From DAOUAT01 sp964551735 (GTDB lineage: Bacteria > Chloroflexota > Anaerolineae > CG2-30-64-16), in contig CAZKEF010000075.1 of assembly GCA_964551735.1 (NCBI GenBank), forward strand, positions 1 through 16,678: a stretch of 16,678 nucleotides of DNA, given 5' to 3'. Position numbers and translations under genes: made by a program. The first letter of the stretch is position 1, and each line of letters starts with the position of its first letter. Shown in pieces: positions 1 through 7,280 of this stretch. The notes beneath the pieces are model-generated. The model was not told the DNA's origin, made no database searches, and worked only from the letters and a program-made list of their open reading frames with translations.

Positions 1-1057
1 CCAGGTCATCTTCCAGGGTGCTGGTGGGCAGGCCCAGGATGTTGGTGGCGGTGATGTGCATGCCCGCGGCGCGCACCATCTGGCCGGCCTCGATCATCTC
101 CTGCCGATCCATGCGCCGCTTCAGCAGCTCGACCCGGATCCGGTCGTTGGCGGCCTCGATGCCCATGCTTACCGTGGAGCAGCCGGCCTTTTTCAGCAGC
201 GCCACTTTGGTCGGGTCCTTCACCAGCAAGTTGGCGCGCACGTTGGCGAAGAAGGGCAGCCCTACCTGCTGCGGCCACTTGTCCGCGAACTCCTCCAGCC
301 AGTCGTTGTAGATCACGAACAGGTCATCGATGAAAACCGCTTGCTCCAACGGCCAGCGTGCCCGCACCGCGTTCACCTCGCCGATGACATCATCCACCGA
401 ACGCTGCTGGCCCCGCTTCTCGCGTTTGTAGATCTGATAATAAGCATGGTTGAAGCAGTAGGTGCAGGCGTAGGGGCAGCCGCGCGAGCTGATGAAGTGT
501 TTGATCTTGCTGGCGCCCAGGCCCGGTATCTTGTCGTAGATCAACGCCCGGTCGGGGTGCGGCAGGGCCGATAGCTCGTGGATCAGCGGCCGCGGCAGGT
601 TCTTGATGACCTCGCCTTCGACGTTGAACCACCAGTTCGGGATGTCGGTGTCGAACGACCCATTGCGCCGCGCCAGCGCGTCGGCCAGATCCAGGAGCGC
701 GCCCTCGCCCTCGCCCACGCAGATGCCGTCCACGCCGGGCTCGGTGATCATCTCTGGGAAGAAGGTGGGGTGTGGCCCGCCGAACGCGGAGAAGACCCGG
801 TGCTTGCCCGCGGCCGCGCGCGCCGGATTCAGCGCCTGGCGGATGCTGCGATTCAGGTCGAAGTAGCCGCGTTGCGAACCGGTCATCACGCTATAGCCCA
901 GGATGTCGGGCTGGAAATCGCGCGCGAACGCGACCGGATCTTCCATATCGGCCACCGTCAGGGCCACCTCATGGCCGGCTTGTTTCAGCACCGCCGACAT
1001 GGACATGATGCCCTGCGGTTCGTAGCTGATTTCTTGGGCAACAAACAGGACGCGCAA
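1..1057 (-). CDS. B12-binding domain radical SAM protein (3' end outside window)
   Basis: The gene starts at a TTG at 1057-1055, preceded by an AAGGAG ribosome site 7 bases upstream, and is open to the window edge (352 codons visible). Residues 1-140 look like a Rossmann-type cobalamin-binding domain: the start reads LRVLFVAQEISYEP, followed by GIMSMSAVLKQAGHEV and later a FGGPHPTFFPE stretch, as in B12-dependent radical SAM enzymes. The radical SAM core follows, with cluster ligands C194, C198 and C201 in SRGCPYACTYC and downstream GIEAAND and LGLPTST segments. Such enzymes use a 4Fe-4S cluster, S-adenosylmethionine and usually cobalamin for methyl transfer or rearrangement. The substrate cannot be told from sequence; the family includes BchE-like cyclases and many uncharacterised members. 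It is the last visible gene of the minus-strand train, separated from rtcB by a palindromic repeat. The family is clear from the motifs; the function is unknown. Confidence 0.88.
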   Translation of the reverse strand, partial: MRVLFVAQEISYEPQGIMSMSAVLKQAGHEVALTVADMEDPVAFARDFQPDILGYSVMTGSQRGYFDLNRSIRQALNPARAAAGKHRVFSAFGGPHPTFFPEMITEPGVDGICVGEGEGALLDLADALARRNGSFDTDIPNWWFNVEGEVIKNLPRPLIHELSALPHPDRALIYDKIPGLGASKIKHFISSRGCPYACTYCFNHAYYQIYKREKRGQQRSVDDVIGEVNAVRARWPLEQAVFIDDLFVIYNDWLEEFADKWPQQVGLPFFANVRANLLVKDPTKVALLKKAGCSTVSMGIEAANDRIRVELLKRRMDRQEMIEAGQMVRAAGMHITATNILGLPTSTLEDDL

Positions 1058-1081
1058 TAGGTTTCTCCTTGAAACGAACCC

Positions 1082-1182
1082 GGCGGTTAGAAACCGCGGC
1101 CACCCTGGCAAAGTCGGCCTGCGCCGACTCGATTAGTCCACGCAGGTGGACTTCGCATAGGTGGCCGTGACTTCCAGTCGCC
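1082..1182. repeat. Compound palindromic repeat between rtcB and the radical SAM gene
   Basis: This 101-base element is built of nested inverted repeats. The outer arms (1082-1104 and 1160-1182) are imperfect complements sharing GGCG...CGGCCACC. The inner arms (1111-1129 and 1135-1153) pair with each other, and each also folds on itself (AGTCGG...CCGACT and AGTCCA...TGGACT). It fills almost the whole gap and ends 8 bases from the rtcB stop. Its outer module resembles the palindrome inside the fusion gene at 14319-14376. I read it as a REP/MITE-like interspersed repeat. It lacks a T-run, so a role as an intrinsic terminator is not supported. Confidence 0.75.
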
Positions 1183-1189
1183 AGGGATA

Positions 1190-4174
1190 TTATCCCTTCA
1201 CCACCGCCAGCGGCTCCAGCCGGGCGACGATGCGCGCTAGGCCGGCGGCCTCCACTACGGCGACCACGCGGTCAACATCCTTGTATGCGGCTGGCGCCTC
1301 TTCGGCCAAGCCGCCCAGGCTGCCGGCGCGCACGGCGATGCCCTCGTGCTCCAGCATGCTCCGCAACTGCTCCCCGCGCACGTTGCGCTTGGCCTCGGCC
1401 CGGCTCATCACCCGGCCCGCACCGTGACAGCATGAGCCGAAGGTGTGGGCCATCGCCCCCGCAGCGCCGGCCAACACGTAAGAAGCCGTGCCCATGCTGC
1501 CGGGCACCAGCACCGGCTGGCCGACCGCTCGATAATCGCCAGGGATCTCGGGATGTCCCGGCCCGAACGCGCGAGTGGCGCCCTTGCGGTGCACGCACAG
1601 CTTCATCTCGCGGCCACCGATCTCGTGGGTTTCGATCTTGGCCATGTTGTGCGCCACGTCGTAGACCAGGAACAGGTCGGCGTCCTTGACCTTGCCGCCC
1701 AACACTGCCGCGAACGCTTCGCGCACGCGGTAGGTGAGCACCTGCCGGTTGGCCCAGGCGTAGTTGGCCGCGCAGTTCATGGCCGCCAGGTAGTTCTGCC
1801 CCTCGGGCGAGTCTAACGGCGCACACACTAACTGCCGGTCGGGCAGCTCGTAACCGAAGCGCCGGCTGGCCTTCTGGAACGTCTCGATGTAATCGGTGGC
1901 CACCTGATGGCCGAGTCCGCGGCTGCCGCAGTGGATCTGCACCACGGCCTGGCCGGGGCGCAGTCCGAACGCGTCGGCCGCCTCAGCGTCGAGCACTTCG
2001 GATACGACGTCAATCTCCGCGAAATGGTTGCCTGAGCCCAGGGTGCCCACCTGCTCCAGGCCGCGTTTCTTGGCTTCGTTGCTGACTTTGGCGGGGTCGG
2101 CGCCGGCCATGCGGCCACTTTGTTCAGTGTGATCCACGTCTGCGCGGGTGGCGTAGCCCTCGCGCAGCGCCCACAAGCTGCCGTCGGCCAGGATGCGGTC
2201 CAATTCGGCCTTGTTGATGTGCAACTGCCCTTTGACCCCGACCCCGCTGGGCACGTGCCGGTAGAGCGCGTCGGCCAGGGTTTGCATGTGGGGTTTGATA
2301 TCTTCAGCGTCCACCTGCGTGGCGAGCAGGCGGACGCCACAGTTGGATACGACGAATCCGTTGGCAATGAAATTGTGATCGTGGTGCGCCACCGTGAAAT
2401 CGTAGACGTCGCCTGCGAAGTCTGGCAGATTCTCGATTTCGCTGATGCGATCCCATGCCATCCCCGAATGCCCCAGGCCGGTTGTTGCCTCCTCGACAAA
2501 TTGAGCAAACGGCATGAAGCTCGGCCCGACCCGGGCGCCGGTCGCGCGACCTTCCCAAAATGATCGCCGGATGAAACGTGCGTTTGCCAGCGGCCCAGAC
2601 AAAGCAACTTCGATCTGTGCGACAGTTTGGCCGGCATTGCGCATCGCGACGGCCTCGGCTGCAACGGTATCCCGCGCTTGCGTCACCTGTTGTTTCAAGC
2701 GCAGATAGATGACGGCCAGGCTCGCCAGTGCGCGCTTTTTGCGATGGCACTCGAATCCGATCTGACTCCAGAGGCGGATGAGATTCTCGGGATCGGTTGA
2801 AACGGCCAGCCGCAGGCGTATCGAGCGTGTTCGATCGGCGTTGGTTTGCGCCATTCGCTGCTCAACCGGGAGCGTACGTACATTAAATTCGGCCAGTAAG
2901 TCAGCGATGTCGGCGAGCCAGTCTCGCCCACTCGCCACCCAGTCCTCGCCCTTGTTGACCGAAAGGGTAGGCTGCTGGAAGTTGTAGTCGTGACCGGTAA
3001 TAGTGCTGGGCGCGTTCATTTCGGCGCCGAAAAGCGCAGCCAGGAACAACCGTTTTTGCCAGAGCGGCGCCATCTTAATCCACCTCGGCAGGCGCCAATC
3101 CGAACGCGTTTTCATGCCCAATGGCAGCCCAAGCACGGCCAGGATTGCCACGAGGCCTGTGGCGCGCACTTTGAACCAGGTCTCGACCCCTTCAAACTCG
3201 TAGAACCGATATTCTGTGTTGATCGCGTGACGTCGAGTACGGGCATAGATACGTGATGGGCGAAAGCCAAGCGCCTTCACATCTTCACGCAACGTCTCCA
3301 GATCTTCAACCTCGCCATAACAGGCCAGTACGCCCTTGCCGCGCTCCTCGAAATACATCGTCCCGTCGCCCCATGCTATGCCCATCAACCGCAGCAGATA
3401 CGGCAGTTGCGGTGAGGAGTAGCGCAGTGGCAGCAGGCCGATACGGTCAAGATGGGCCAACGTCTGAGCCAGCGCATTGCCCGCCTGGCCTTTTCCATGC
3501 TTTGACAGGATTGCTTCCACGTCAGCACGGGTCAAGATGATGTCGTCGGCCGGAGCTTCATAAGACACACCATCGAAGCCCCACATTGCGACTCGACTAC
3601 CCGGCCCAAGCTGCGCCAATGTGACCATACCATCCGGCGTCCAGAATGGGTGATCGTCAGTTGCCGTGATCTCCTGACCACTCTCAGTGTACAGCCGATA
3701 AACGGCTCTGGCCGGGCGGTGCAGATAGCGAACGATCTCGGTAGCAGCTTCACGTTGTGCGCTGAAATCCTGGCACAGAAGCTGGACCGGGGCCCCACCG
3801 GTCCCCATTTGGGCGATCGGTTGGGTGTAGCCTAGGGCATGCAACACCCGGCTGTCTCCGGCAAGGCAGTTGATATCATATCCCACGCCCCCAGGCGAGA
3901 TCACGCCGCTAGGCACGCGCGTGGCCACTACGCCGCCGATGGGGAAGCCGTAGCCCTGGTGGATATCGGGCATGGCCATGGCCTGGCCCACCACGCCCGG
4001 CAAGGTTGCTGTGTTGACCAACTGCTCCAGCGAGCGGTCTTCCAGCGCCTTCTCCAGGATGTGGTCGTCGGCGTAGAAATGGGCCGGGACGCGCATGTCC
4101 GGTCGGAACGATTCCGGTACTTCGTACAGGTAATCGCCGATCTGTTTCAGGTCATAGCGCGTCACCGGTTTCAC
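1190..4174 (-). CDS. rtcB: RNA-splicing ligase RtcB with an in-frame intein
   Basis: RtcB joins RNA 2',3'-cyclic phosphate or 3'-phosphate ends to 5'-OH ends using GTP and Mn2+, in RNA repair or tRNA splicing. The precursor has 994 residues. Removing the intein (residues 103-611) leaves 485, the usual RtcB length. Extein landmarks are MAMPDIHQGYGFPIGG (66-81), GGVGYDIN before the insertion, the metal-site cysteine C612, GNHFAEI with H717, HCGSRGLGH with H748, VAHN with H842, and CCHGAGR with H917, the expected guanylylated histidine. The start is GTG at 4174 with a GGAG site 7 bases upstream. The gene lies 12 bases after the A-type carrier gene, so the two are almost certainly co-transcribed. 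No archease gene is visible nearby. Identification is secure. Activity requires protein splicing, because the first splice residue directly precedes the metal-binding cysteine. Confidence 0.96.
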   Translation of the reverse strand: MKPVTRYDLKQIGDYLYEVPESFRPDMRVPAHFYADDHILEKALEDRSLEQLVNTATLPGVVGQAMAMPDIHQGYGFPIGGVVATRVPSGVISPGGVGYDINCLAGDSRVLHALGYTQPIAQMGTGGAPVQLLCQDFSAQREAATEIVRYLHRPARAVYRLYTESGQEITATDDHPFWTPDGMVTLAQLGPGSRVAMWGFDGVSYEAPADDIILTRADVEAILSKHGKGQAGNALAQTLAHLDRIGLLPLRYSSPQLPYLLRLMGIAWGDGTMYFEERGKGVLACYGEVEDLETLREDVKALGFRPSRIYARTRRHAINTEYRFYEFEGVETWFKVRATGLVAILAVLGLPLGMKTRSDWRLPRWIKMAPLWQKRLFLAALFGAEMNAPSTITGHDYNFQQPTLSVNKGEDWVASGRDWLADIADLLAEFNVRTLPVEQRMAQTNADRTRSIRLRLAVSTDPENLIRLWSQIGFECHRKKRALASLAVIYLRLKQQVTQARDTVAAEAVAMRNAGQTVAQIEVALSGPLANARFIRRSFWEGRATGARVGPSFMPFAQFVEEATTGLGHSGMAWDRISEIENLPDFAGDVYDFTVAHHDHNFIANGFVVSNCGVRLLATQVDAEDIKPHMQTLADALYRHVPSGVGVKGQLHINKAELDRILADGSLWALREGYATRADVDHTEQSGRMAGADPAKVSNEAKKRGLEQVGTLGSGNHFAEIDVVSEVLDAEAADAFGLRPGQAVVQIHCGSRGLGHQVATDYIETFQKASRRFGYELPDRQLVCAPLDSPEGQNYLAAMNCAANYAWANRQVLTYRVREAFAAVLGGKVKDADLFLVYDVAHNMAKIETHEIGGREMKLCVHRKGATRAFGPGHPEIPGDYRAVGQPVLVPGSMGTASYVLAGAAGAMAHTFGSCCHGAGRVMSRAEAKRNVRGEQLRSMLEHEGIAVRAGSLGGLAEEAPAAYKDVDRVVAVVEAAGLARIVARLEPLAVVKG
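2342..3868 (-). mobile_element. RtcB intein (509 aa, with LAGLIDADG-type endonuclease domain)
   Basis: The intein runs from C103 (CLAGDSRVL, block A) to N611 (NGFVVSN, block G) of the RtcB precursor, and the +1 extein residue is C612. Block B is TATDDHPFW with T172 and H175 of the TxxH motif. Block F is VYDFTVAHHDHNFIANG (590-606). Between them is a DOD-type homing endonuclease: motif 1 is LLRLMGIAWGDG (260-271, acidic D270) and motif 2 is RLFLAALFGAEM (375-386), where the usual DADG is GAEM but an acidic E385 is in place. The penultimate residue is S610 instead of the usual histidine, which some splicing-competent inteins tolerate. By eye, base composition between about 2400 and 3860 is less GC-rich than the extein DNA, which fits horizontal arrival. 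The joined extein reads GYDIN-CGVR, an uninterrupted RtcB motif. Confidence 0.95.
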
Positions 4175-4186
4175 CTCAACACTCCA

Positions 4187-4549
4187 TCACCCGCCGCAGC
4201 CGCTGCACCCGCCGCTGCCGCAACTCGAAACGACGTTGGGGTTCTCGATGTGGAATCCGCCGCCCATCGGGTCATCAATATAGTCGATGCTGGCGCCTTC
4301 CATGTAGCGCAGGCTTTGCGGATCAATGATGACGCGCAAGCCGTGCTGCTCGAAAACACTATCGATGTCGCGCGGGTTGCTGTCAAAGGTCATCCCGTAT
4401 TGCAGGCCGCCGCAGCCGCCGCCGCTGACAAACACGCGTAGGCCGTGGGTTTCCCGCACGCCCTTCTCTGTCATGATATCCGCTAGTTTCCCAGCCGCAG
4501 CCTCGCTCAACGTGATGGCTACGGCTTCTTCGATGGTTTCGACCGACAT
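4187..4549 (-). CDS. A-type iron-sulfur carrier protein (HesB/IscA/ErpA family)
   Basis: This 120-residue protein carries Fe-S clusters or iron to apo-enzymes. The family fold is clear: ITLSEAAAGKLADIM, then LRVFVSGGGCGGLQYGM with C46, and IENPNVVSSCG with C110. The C46-C110 spacing of 64 is that of the first two canonical ligands. The canonical third ligand (CGC) is changed: the residue after C110-G111 is S112, and the tail continues as GGCSGCGG with C115 and C118, which could substitute. The start is ATG at 4549 after a GGAGG site 5 bases upstream. The gene sits between moaA and rtcB, downstream of a SufR-like regulator, so it probably serves Fe-S enzymes of this operon such as MoaA and the radical SAM protein. 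Whether it is closer to ErpA or IscA cannot be decided from the sequence alone. Confidence 0.92.
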   Translation of the reverse strand: MSVETIEEAVAITLSEAAAGKLADIMTEKGVRETHGLRVFVSGGGCGGLQYGMTFDSNPRDIDSVFEQHGLRVIIDPQSLRYMEGASIDYIDDPMGGGFHIENPNVVSSCGSGGCSGCGG

Positions 4550-4565
4550 GAAGTCCTCCGTTATG

Positions 4566-4597
4566 GTTGGTAGGTTAGTGATTTGGTAGATTGGTAA
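4566..4597. repeat. Degenerate 8-bp tandem repeat in the leader of the A-type carrier gene
   Basis: Four consecutive octamers can be read on the plus strand: GTTGGTAG, GTTAGTGA, TTTGGTAG and ATTGGTAA. They lie in the 92-base gap between moaA and the carrier gene, 17 bases upstream of the carrier start. The segment is AT-richer and G/T-biased compared with its surroundings. It is a micro-satellite-like sequence; no function is evident. Confidence 0.5.
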
Positions 4598-4641
4598 GTG
4601 GGTGTACTTGCGCGTGCGCTCTCATACGCCCACACTCCCCA

Positions 4642-5655
4642 TCACCCGCCGATCTGGCTCATCTCCCGTGAGCGGGCGAGATCGTTTTCTTCCAGGCGAT
4701 GGCCCCACGGCTTGCGATAGGCAGCTTCGGCCATGATTTGCCGCAAGGTAGCGAAGTCAGCCCCATTGCGTAGTGGTGTCAGCAGATCGACTTCGTCGTC
4801 GCGTAGCAGGCACAACCGCAGCCGGCCATCGGCTGTCAGGCGCAGGCGGTTGCAGCCGGAGCAGAACGGCTCGGTGACGCTGCTGATGAAACCGAGTCGC
4901 CCGCGCGCGCCTGCTAGCCGGTAATGTTTGGCCGGATCATGGCCGTTGTGCCCCGGTTCCAGGGTCAAGGGGCCCAGTTCGGCCTCGATGCGCAAGCGGG
5001 TCTCTTGCACGGGAACGATCTGTTCTTGCTGAAAATCGGCCACCGTTCCCAGCGGCATCAGTTCGATGAAGCGAATTTCCCAGGCATTTGCCAGGGTAAG
5101 CCTTGCCAGGTTGGACACCTCATCGTCGTTGAAGCCACGGGTCACGACGCAATTCAGCTTGATCGGATCCATGCCGACAGTCTGGGCGGCTTCGAGCCCG
5201 CGCCAGACATCTGCCAGGTTGCCCCGCCGCGTGATCCGGTGAAAACGCTCCGGTTTCAGGCTGTCTATGCTGATGTTAACCTGGCCCAAACCCGCCTCGG
5301 CCAGCGGCCCAGCCAGTTCGGCCAGCTTGATGCCGTTGGTGGTCATGGCAATCTTCTGAATGCCTGGTATCGCCCGGATGGCACGCACCAGCTCAACGAT
5401 GCCGCGGCGCACGGTTGGCTCGCCGCCGGTGAGCCGAACTTTGTCCACGCCCAGGCTGGCGGCAACCCGCAACAAGGTCAAGATCTCGTCATCCTGCATC
5501 AGCGCGGCCGCGGGCCGGAAGACGATATCCTCCGGCATGCAGTACACGCAGCGCAGGTTGCATGCGTCGGTAAGCGATACCCGTAGATAGTGCAGATGGC
5601 GCCCGTAAGCATCGTGCATAACGTCCGTAGCGGCAAAGAAGGTGGTGTTTGTCAT
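4642..5655 (-). CDS. moaA: GTP 3',8-cyclase MoaA
   Basis: MoaA is a radical SAM enzyme that converts GTP to 3',8-cyclo-GTP, the first step of molybdenum cofactor synthesis, acting with MoaC. The 337-residue length is normal. The N-terminal cluster ligands are C32, C36 and C39 (DACNLRCVYCMPE). The SAM-binding segment is LTGGEPTVRR (75-84). The second, substrate-binding cluster uses C265, C268 and C282 (EPFCSGCNRLRLTADG). The protein ends SREMSQIGG, keeping the C-terminal double glycine that MoaA needs for activity. The start at 5655 has only a weak ribosome site and lies 15 bases after the regulator stop, so translation may be coupled. M13 is a possible alternative start. No moaC, moaE or moeA is in the window. 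Confidence 0.96.
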   Translation of the reverse strand: MTNTTFFAATDVMHDAYGRHLHYLRVSLTDACNLRCVYCMPEDIVFRPAAALMQDDEILTLLRVAASLGVDKVRLTGGEPTVRRGIVELVRAIRAIPGIQKIAMTTNGIKLAELAGPLAEAGLGQVNISIDSLKPERFHRITRRGNLADVWRGLEAAQTVGMDPIKLNCVVTRGFNDDEVSNLARLTLANAWEIRFIELMPLGTVADFQQEQIVPVQETRLRIEAELGPLTLEPGHNGHDPAKHYRLAGARGRLGFISSVTEPFCSGCNRLRLTADGRLRLCLLRDDEVDLLTPLRNGADFATLRQIMAEAAYRKPWGHRLEENDLARSREMSQIGG

Positions 5656-5670
5656 GGCCCGGTCGGTTGG

Positions 5671-6345
5671 TTAGCGCTGGCCAGACCGTGGTGTGTCTTC
5701 CACGATAATATAGGTGCAGTGATGCGCGCCGTCCAACGCTTGTGTTTGTAAGCGGATCGCTTCAGGTATTAGGTGCTTCAGCATGGCCTGGTCCATCCAG
5801 CATAACTCGGGATGGCGTTCTGCCACGCCGGCATATGGACAGTTGCAGGCATAGAGCTCATAGTGGCCATTTTTGGACTCCCAGCGAGCGTTATAGCCCT
5901 TCTGCGTCAGGAACTCGGCCACTTCACCAAGCCGGTCTTCGATGGACTGCTCCAGGGCCGCTGCGGGGGCTTCTTGCGCTGTGCGTGCGGCAACGCGTGC
6001 CAGCAAACTATGTACTTCCTGGCTGGGCAACGACAGCTTTATTTCAGCCAGCAGATTCCCTGCGAGGACATCATGGCGCTGGGGAAAGACACGTTTGGCC
6101 TGCGCAGTCAGGGTGTACACCTGGCTGGGCCGTCCGGCGCCATCCCGCCGTCGCACCCCAGCCTGCACAACCAGATCTTCCCCCACCAGGATGTCCAGAT
6201 GATGACGGACTGAAACTTGCGCCATGCCCAATGTGTGAGCGAGCTCAGCCACCGTGGCAGACCCTTGCTCCTTGAGTATCTCCGTGATGCGCTGGCGAAC
6301 CGCTTGCACTGTCCCCTGCTCCTTGCTCCTAGACATCTCTTGCAT
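5671..6345 (-). CDS. SufR-like Fe-S sensing transcriptional regulator
   Basis: This 224-residue protein has an N-terminal winged helix-turn-helix (about 13-80): VRQRITEILKEQGSATVAEL, then MAQVSVRHHLDIL as recognition helix and a wing with RRRDGAGRPSQVYTLT. The C-terminal half carries a cysteine set: C167 and C169 in YACNCPY, C182 exactly 12 residues after C169, and C210 near the end (HHCTYII). This arrangement resembles SufR-type repressors, which hold an Fe-S cluster and sense cluster supply or oxidative stress. It is first in a unit followed by moaA, an A-type carrier and rtcB, so it probably controls its own Fe-S-linked operon. The start at 6345 has little Shine-Dalgarno sequence; M4 is an alternative. 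The HTH and cysteine cluster are seen; the SufR-like role is inferred. Confidence 0.85.
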   Translation of the reverse strand: MQEMSRSKEQGTVQAVRQRITEILKEQGSATVAELAHTLGMAQVSVRHHLDILVGEDLVVQAGVRRRDGAGRPSQVYTLTAQAKRVFPQRHDVLAGNLLAEIKLSLPSQEVHSLLARVAARTAQEAPAAALEQSIEDRLGEVAEFLTQKGYNARWESKNGHYELYACNCPYAGVAERHPELCWMDQAMLKHLIPEAIRLQTQALDGAHHCTYIIVEDTPRSGQR

Positions 6346-6373
6346 GTTTTAGGGTGCTTGAATTGTCACGGAC

Positions 6374-6402
6374 ATGATAACACAGGGGAGGCATCCTGTC
6401 AA
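6374..6402 (-). promoter_or_regulatory. Sigma-70-type promoter for the SufR-like/moaA operon
   Basis: On the minus strand a perfect TTGACA (-35, 6402-6397) is followed by a 17-base spacer and TATCAT (-10, 6379-6374). Transcription would start near 6367, about 22 bases before the regulator start. A loose dyad, TGTTA...TGACA, overlaps the -10 and could be an operator, but it matches in only a few positions. The -35 lies 4 bases beyond the stop codon of the transposase remnant. Confidence 0.75.
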
Positions 6403-6405
6403 TTA

Positions 6406-6894
6406 CTATGATTTTGATGAGATATATTCCGACTTAGCGACTGCGGATGGACGGCTGAGGGTGATGCCAGACGCTTTGAGGTGGAGGCGCACGGTTTCGG
6501 GGTCAACGGTGATCCCCGTTTGCTCGGCCAGGTAGGTCGCCAGTGATTGGGCTGTCCATGCCCGGTTGGGTAGGCCCGCGCTCGAGGGCGGCAAGCGCGC
6601 GGTTTCCACGAGTCTGGCCAGGTACTCATCGGTCACTTTTCGGGGCCCGCCTGGCCGGGTTGCATCATTCAGACCGGTGATACCGTCGGTCGCGTAACGC
6701 TTGAGCCAACGCCGAACAGTTTGTTCGTCGGTGCGCACGATGCTGGCGATCTCGGCCGCAGCCATCTGTTTCTCGATCGCTAGGAGCACGATCTGGGCCC
6801 TGGAGCGCAACCGCACGTCACGGGTCGTCCGGTATAGCCGTTCCAGGGCTTTAAGCCCCTCGGGGTCGGGCACTGGCACCTGTAAACGTTTCAC
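6406..6894 (-). pseudogene. IS630-type transposase remnant (N-terminal HTH half only)
   Basis: This 162-residue open frame matches the N-terminal part of IS630-family transposases: a first helix-turn-helix (AEIASIVRTDEQTVRRWLKR, about 48-67), the linker GLNDATRPGGPRK, and a second winged helix with WTAQSLATYLAEQTGI and ETVRLHLKASGI. Full proteins continue after an LSRP... segment into a DDE catalytic domain. Here the frame stops at 6406 after 18 more residues, and no DDE sequence follows in any frame before the next gene's promoter. The start is GTG at 6894 with a GGAG site 8 bases upstream, so the fragment may still be translated. I could not identify terminal inverted repeats or a TA target duplication. 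It is either a deletion remnant or a stand-alone DNA-binding protein derived from one. Confidence 0.7.
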
Positions 6895-6981
6895 AAGACA
6901 GTCTCCAAGTAAATAGTGCTATAATCCTGTGTTTATCTTTTGGTTACCAAGTTGTCAGATAAATAATATATTCTTTTGGTG

Positions 6982-7020
6982 AATTCTGTGCCTGCTAGGT
7001 GAAAGCTGGCACTTGAAATT
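6982..7020. repeat. AT-rich palindrome upstream of the structured RNA candidate
   Basis: The arms GTGCCTGCT (6988-6996) and AGCTGGCAC (7004-7012) pair with one mismatch around a 7-base loop. The flanks AATTC and TTGAAATT extend the dyad. The segment 6905-7030 is far more AT-rich than the window. Subterminal hairpins of this kind occur at IS200/IS605-type element ends; linking this one to such an element is conjecture. Confidence 0.45.
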
Positions 7021-7047
7021 ATGCATATATTTTTGGGTAGCGCAAGT

Positions 7048-7272
7048 GGGGCCCCTCGCGCGCGGGGAATGGCGCTCAATGAAATTTGAGCCAGGGCGCG
7101 GCGGCGTATCTTCGATGCCATCCGCACGATCGCGGTTTGGCGGGGCGAAACCTGCCGTCTATGGGGTTAGTGTAAGAAGGCCTGACTGGGTCGAGGATTG
7201 CCGTGGGCTTCGGAGGGTCACAGAAAAACACGGCCCACAGGAGAGCCCTGTGAGCCGGCGGCAGGGTCGGAC
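7048..7272 (+). ncRNA. Candidate structured RNA, HEARO/omega-RNA-like, without a nuclease gene
   Basis: This GC-rich segment has no convincing protein in any frame but many mutually compatible stems: GGCGGG/CCTGCC (7139-7144 with 7151-7156), GTTAG/CTGAC (7166-7170 with 7182-7186), GCCGTG/CACGGC (7200-7205 with 7229-7234), and CACAGG/CCTGTG (7236-7241 with 7247-7252). Alternative pairings suggest a pseudoknot: CCTGCCG (7151-7157) with CGGCAGG (7259-7265), and TCACAG (7218-7223) with CTGTGA (7248-7253). Single-stranded blocks such as TAGTGTAAGAAGG, GTCACAGAAAA and GGAGAGCCCTGTGAGCC resemble my recollection of HEARO/omega-RNA, the guide scaffold of IscB-type nucleases. No iscB frame follows; the 3' end runs into the end of metG. 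The RNA-like structure is visible. The family name is a tentative inference from memory, and the ends are approximate. Confidence 0.42.
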
Positions 7273-7280
7273 GATTGATG

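Noticed and set aside
7048..7272. Group II intron fragment, RNase P RNA, SRP RNA or cobalamin riboswitch
   Set aside because: I looked for the group II domain V pattern, the RNase P conserved blocks and the riboswitch B12 box on both strands and did not see them.
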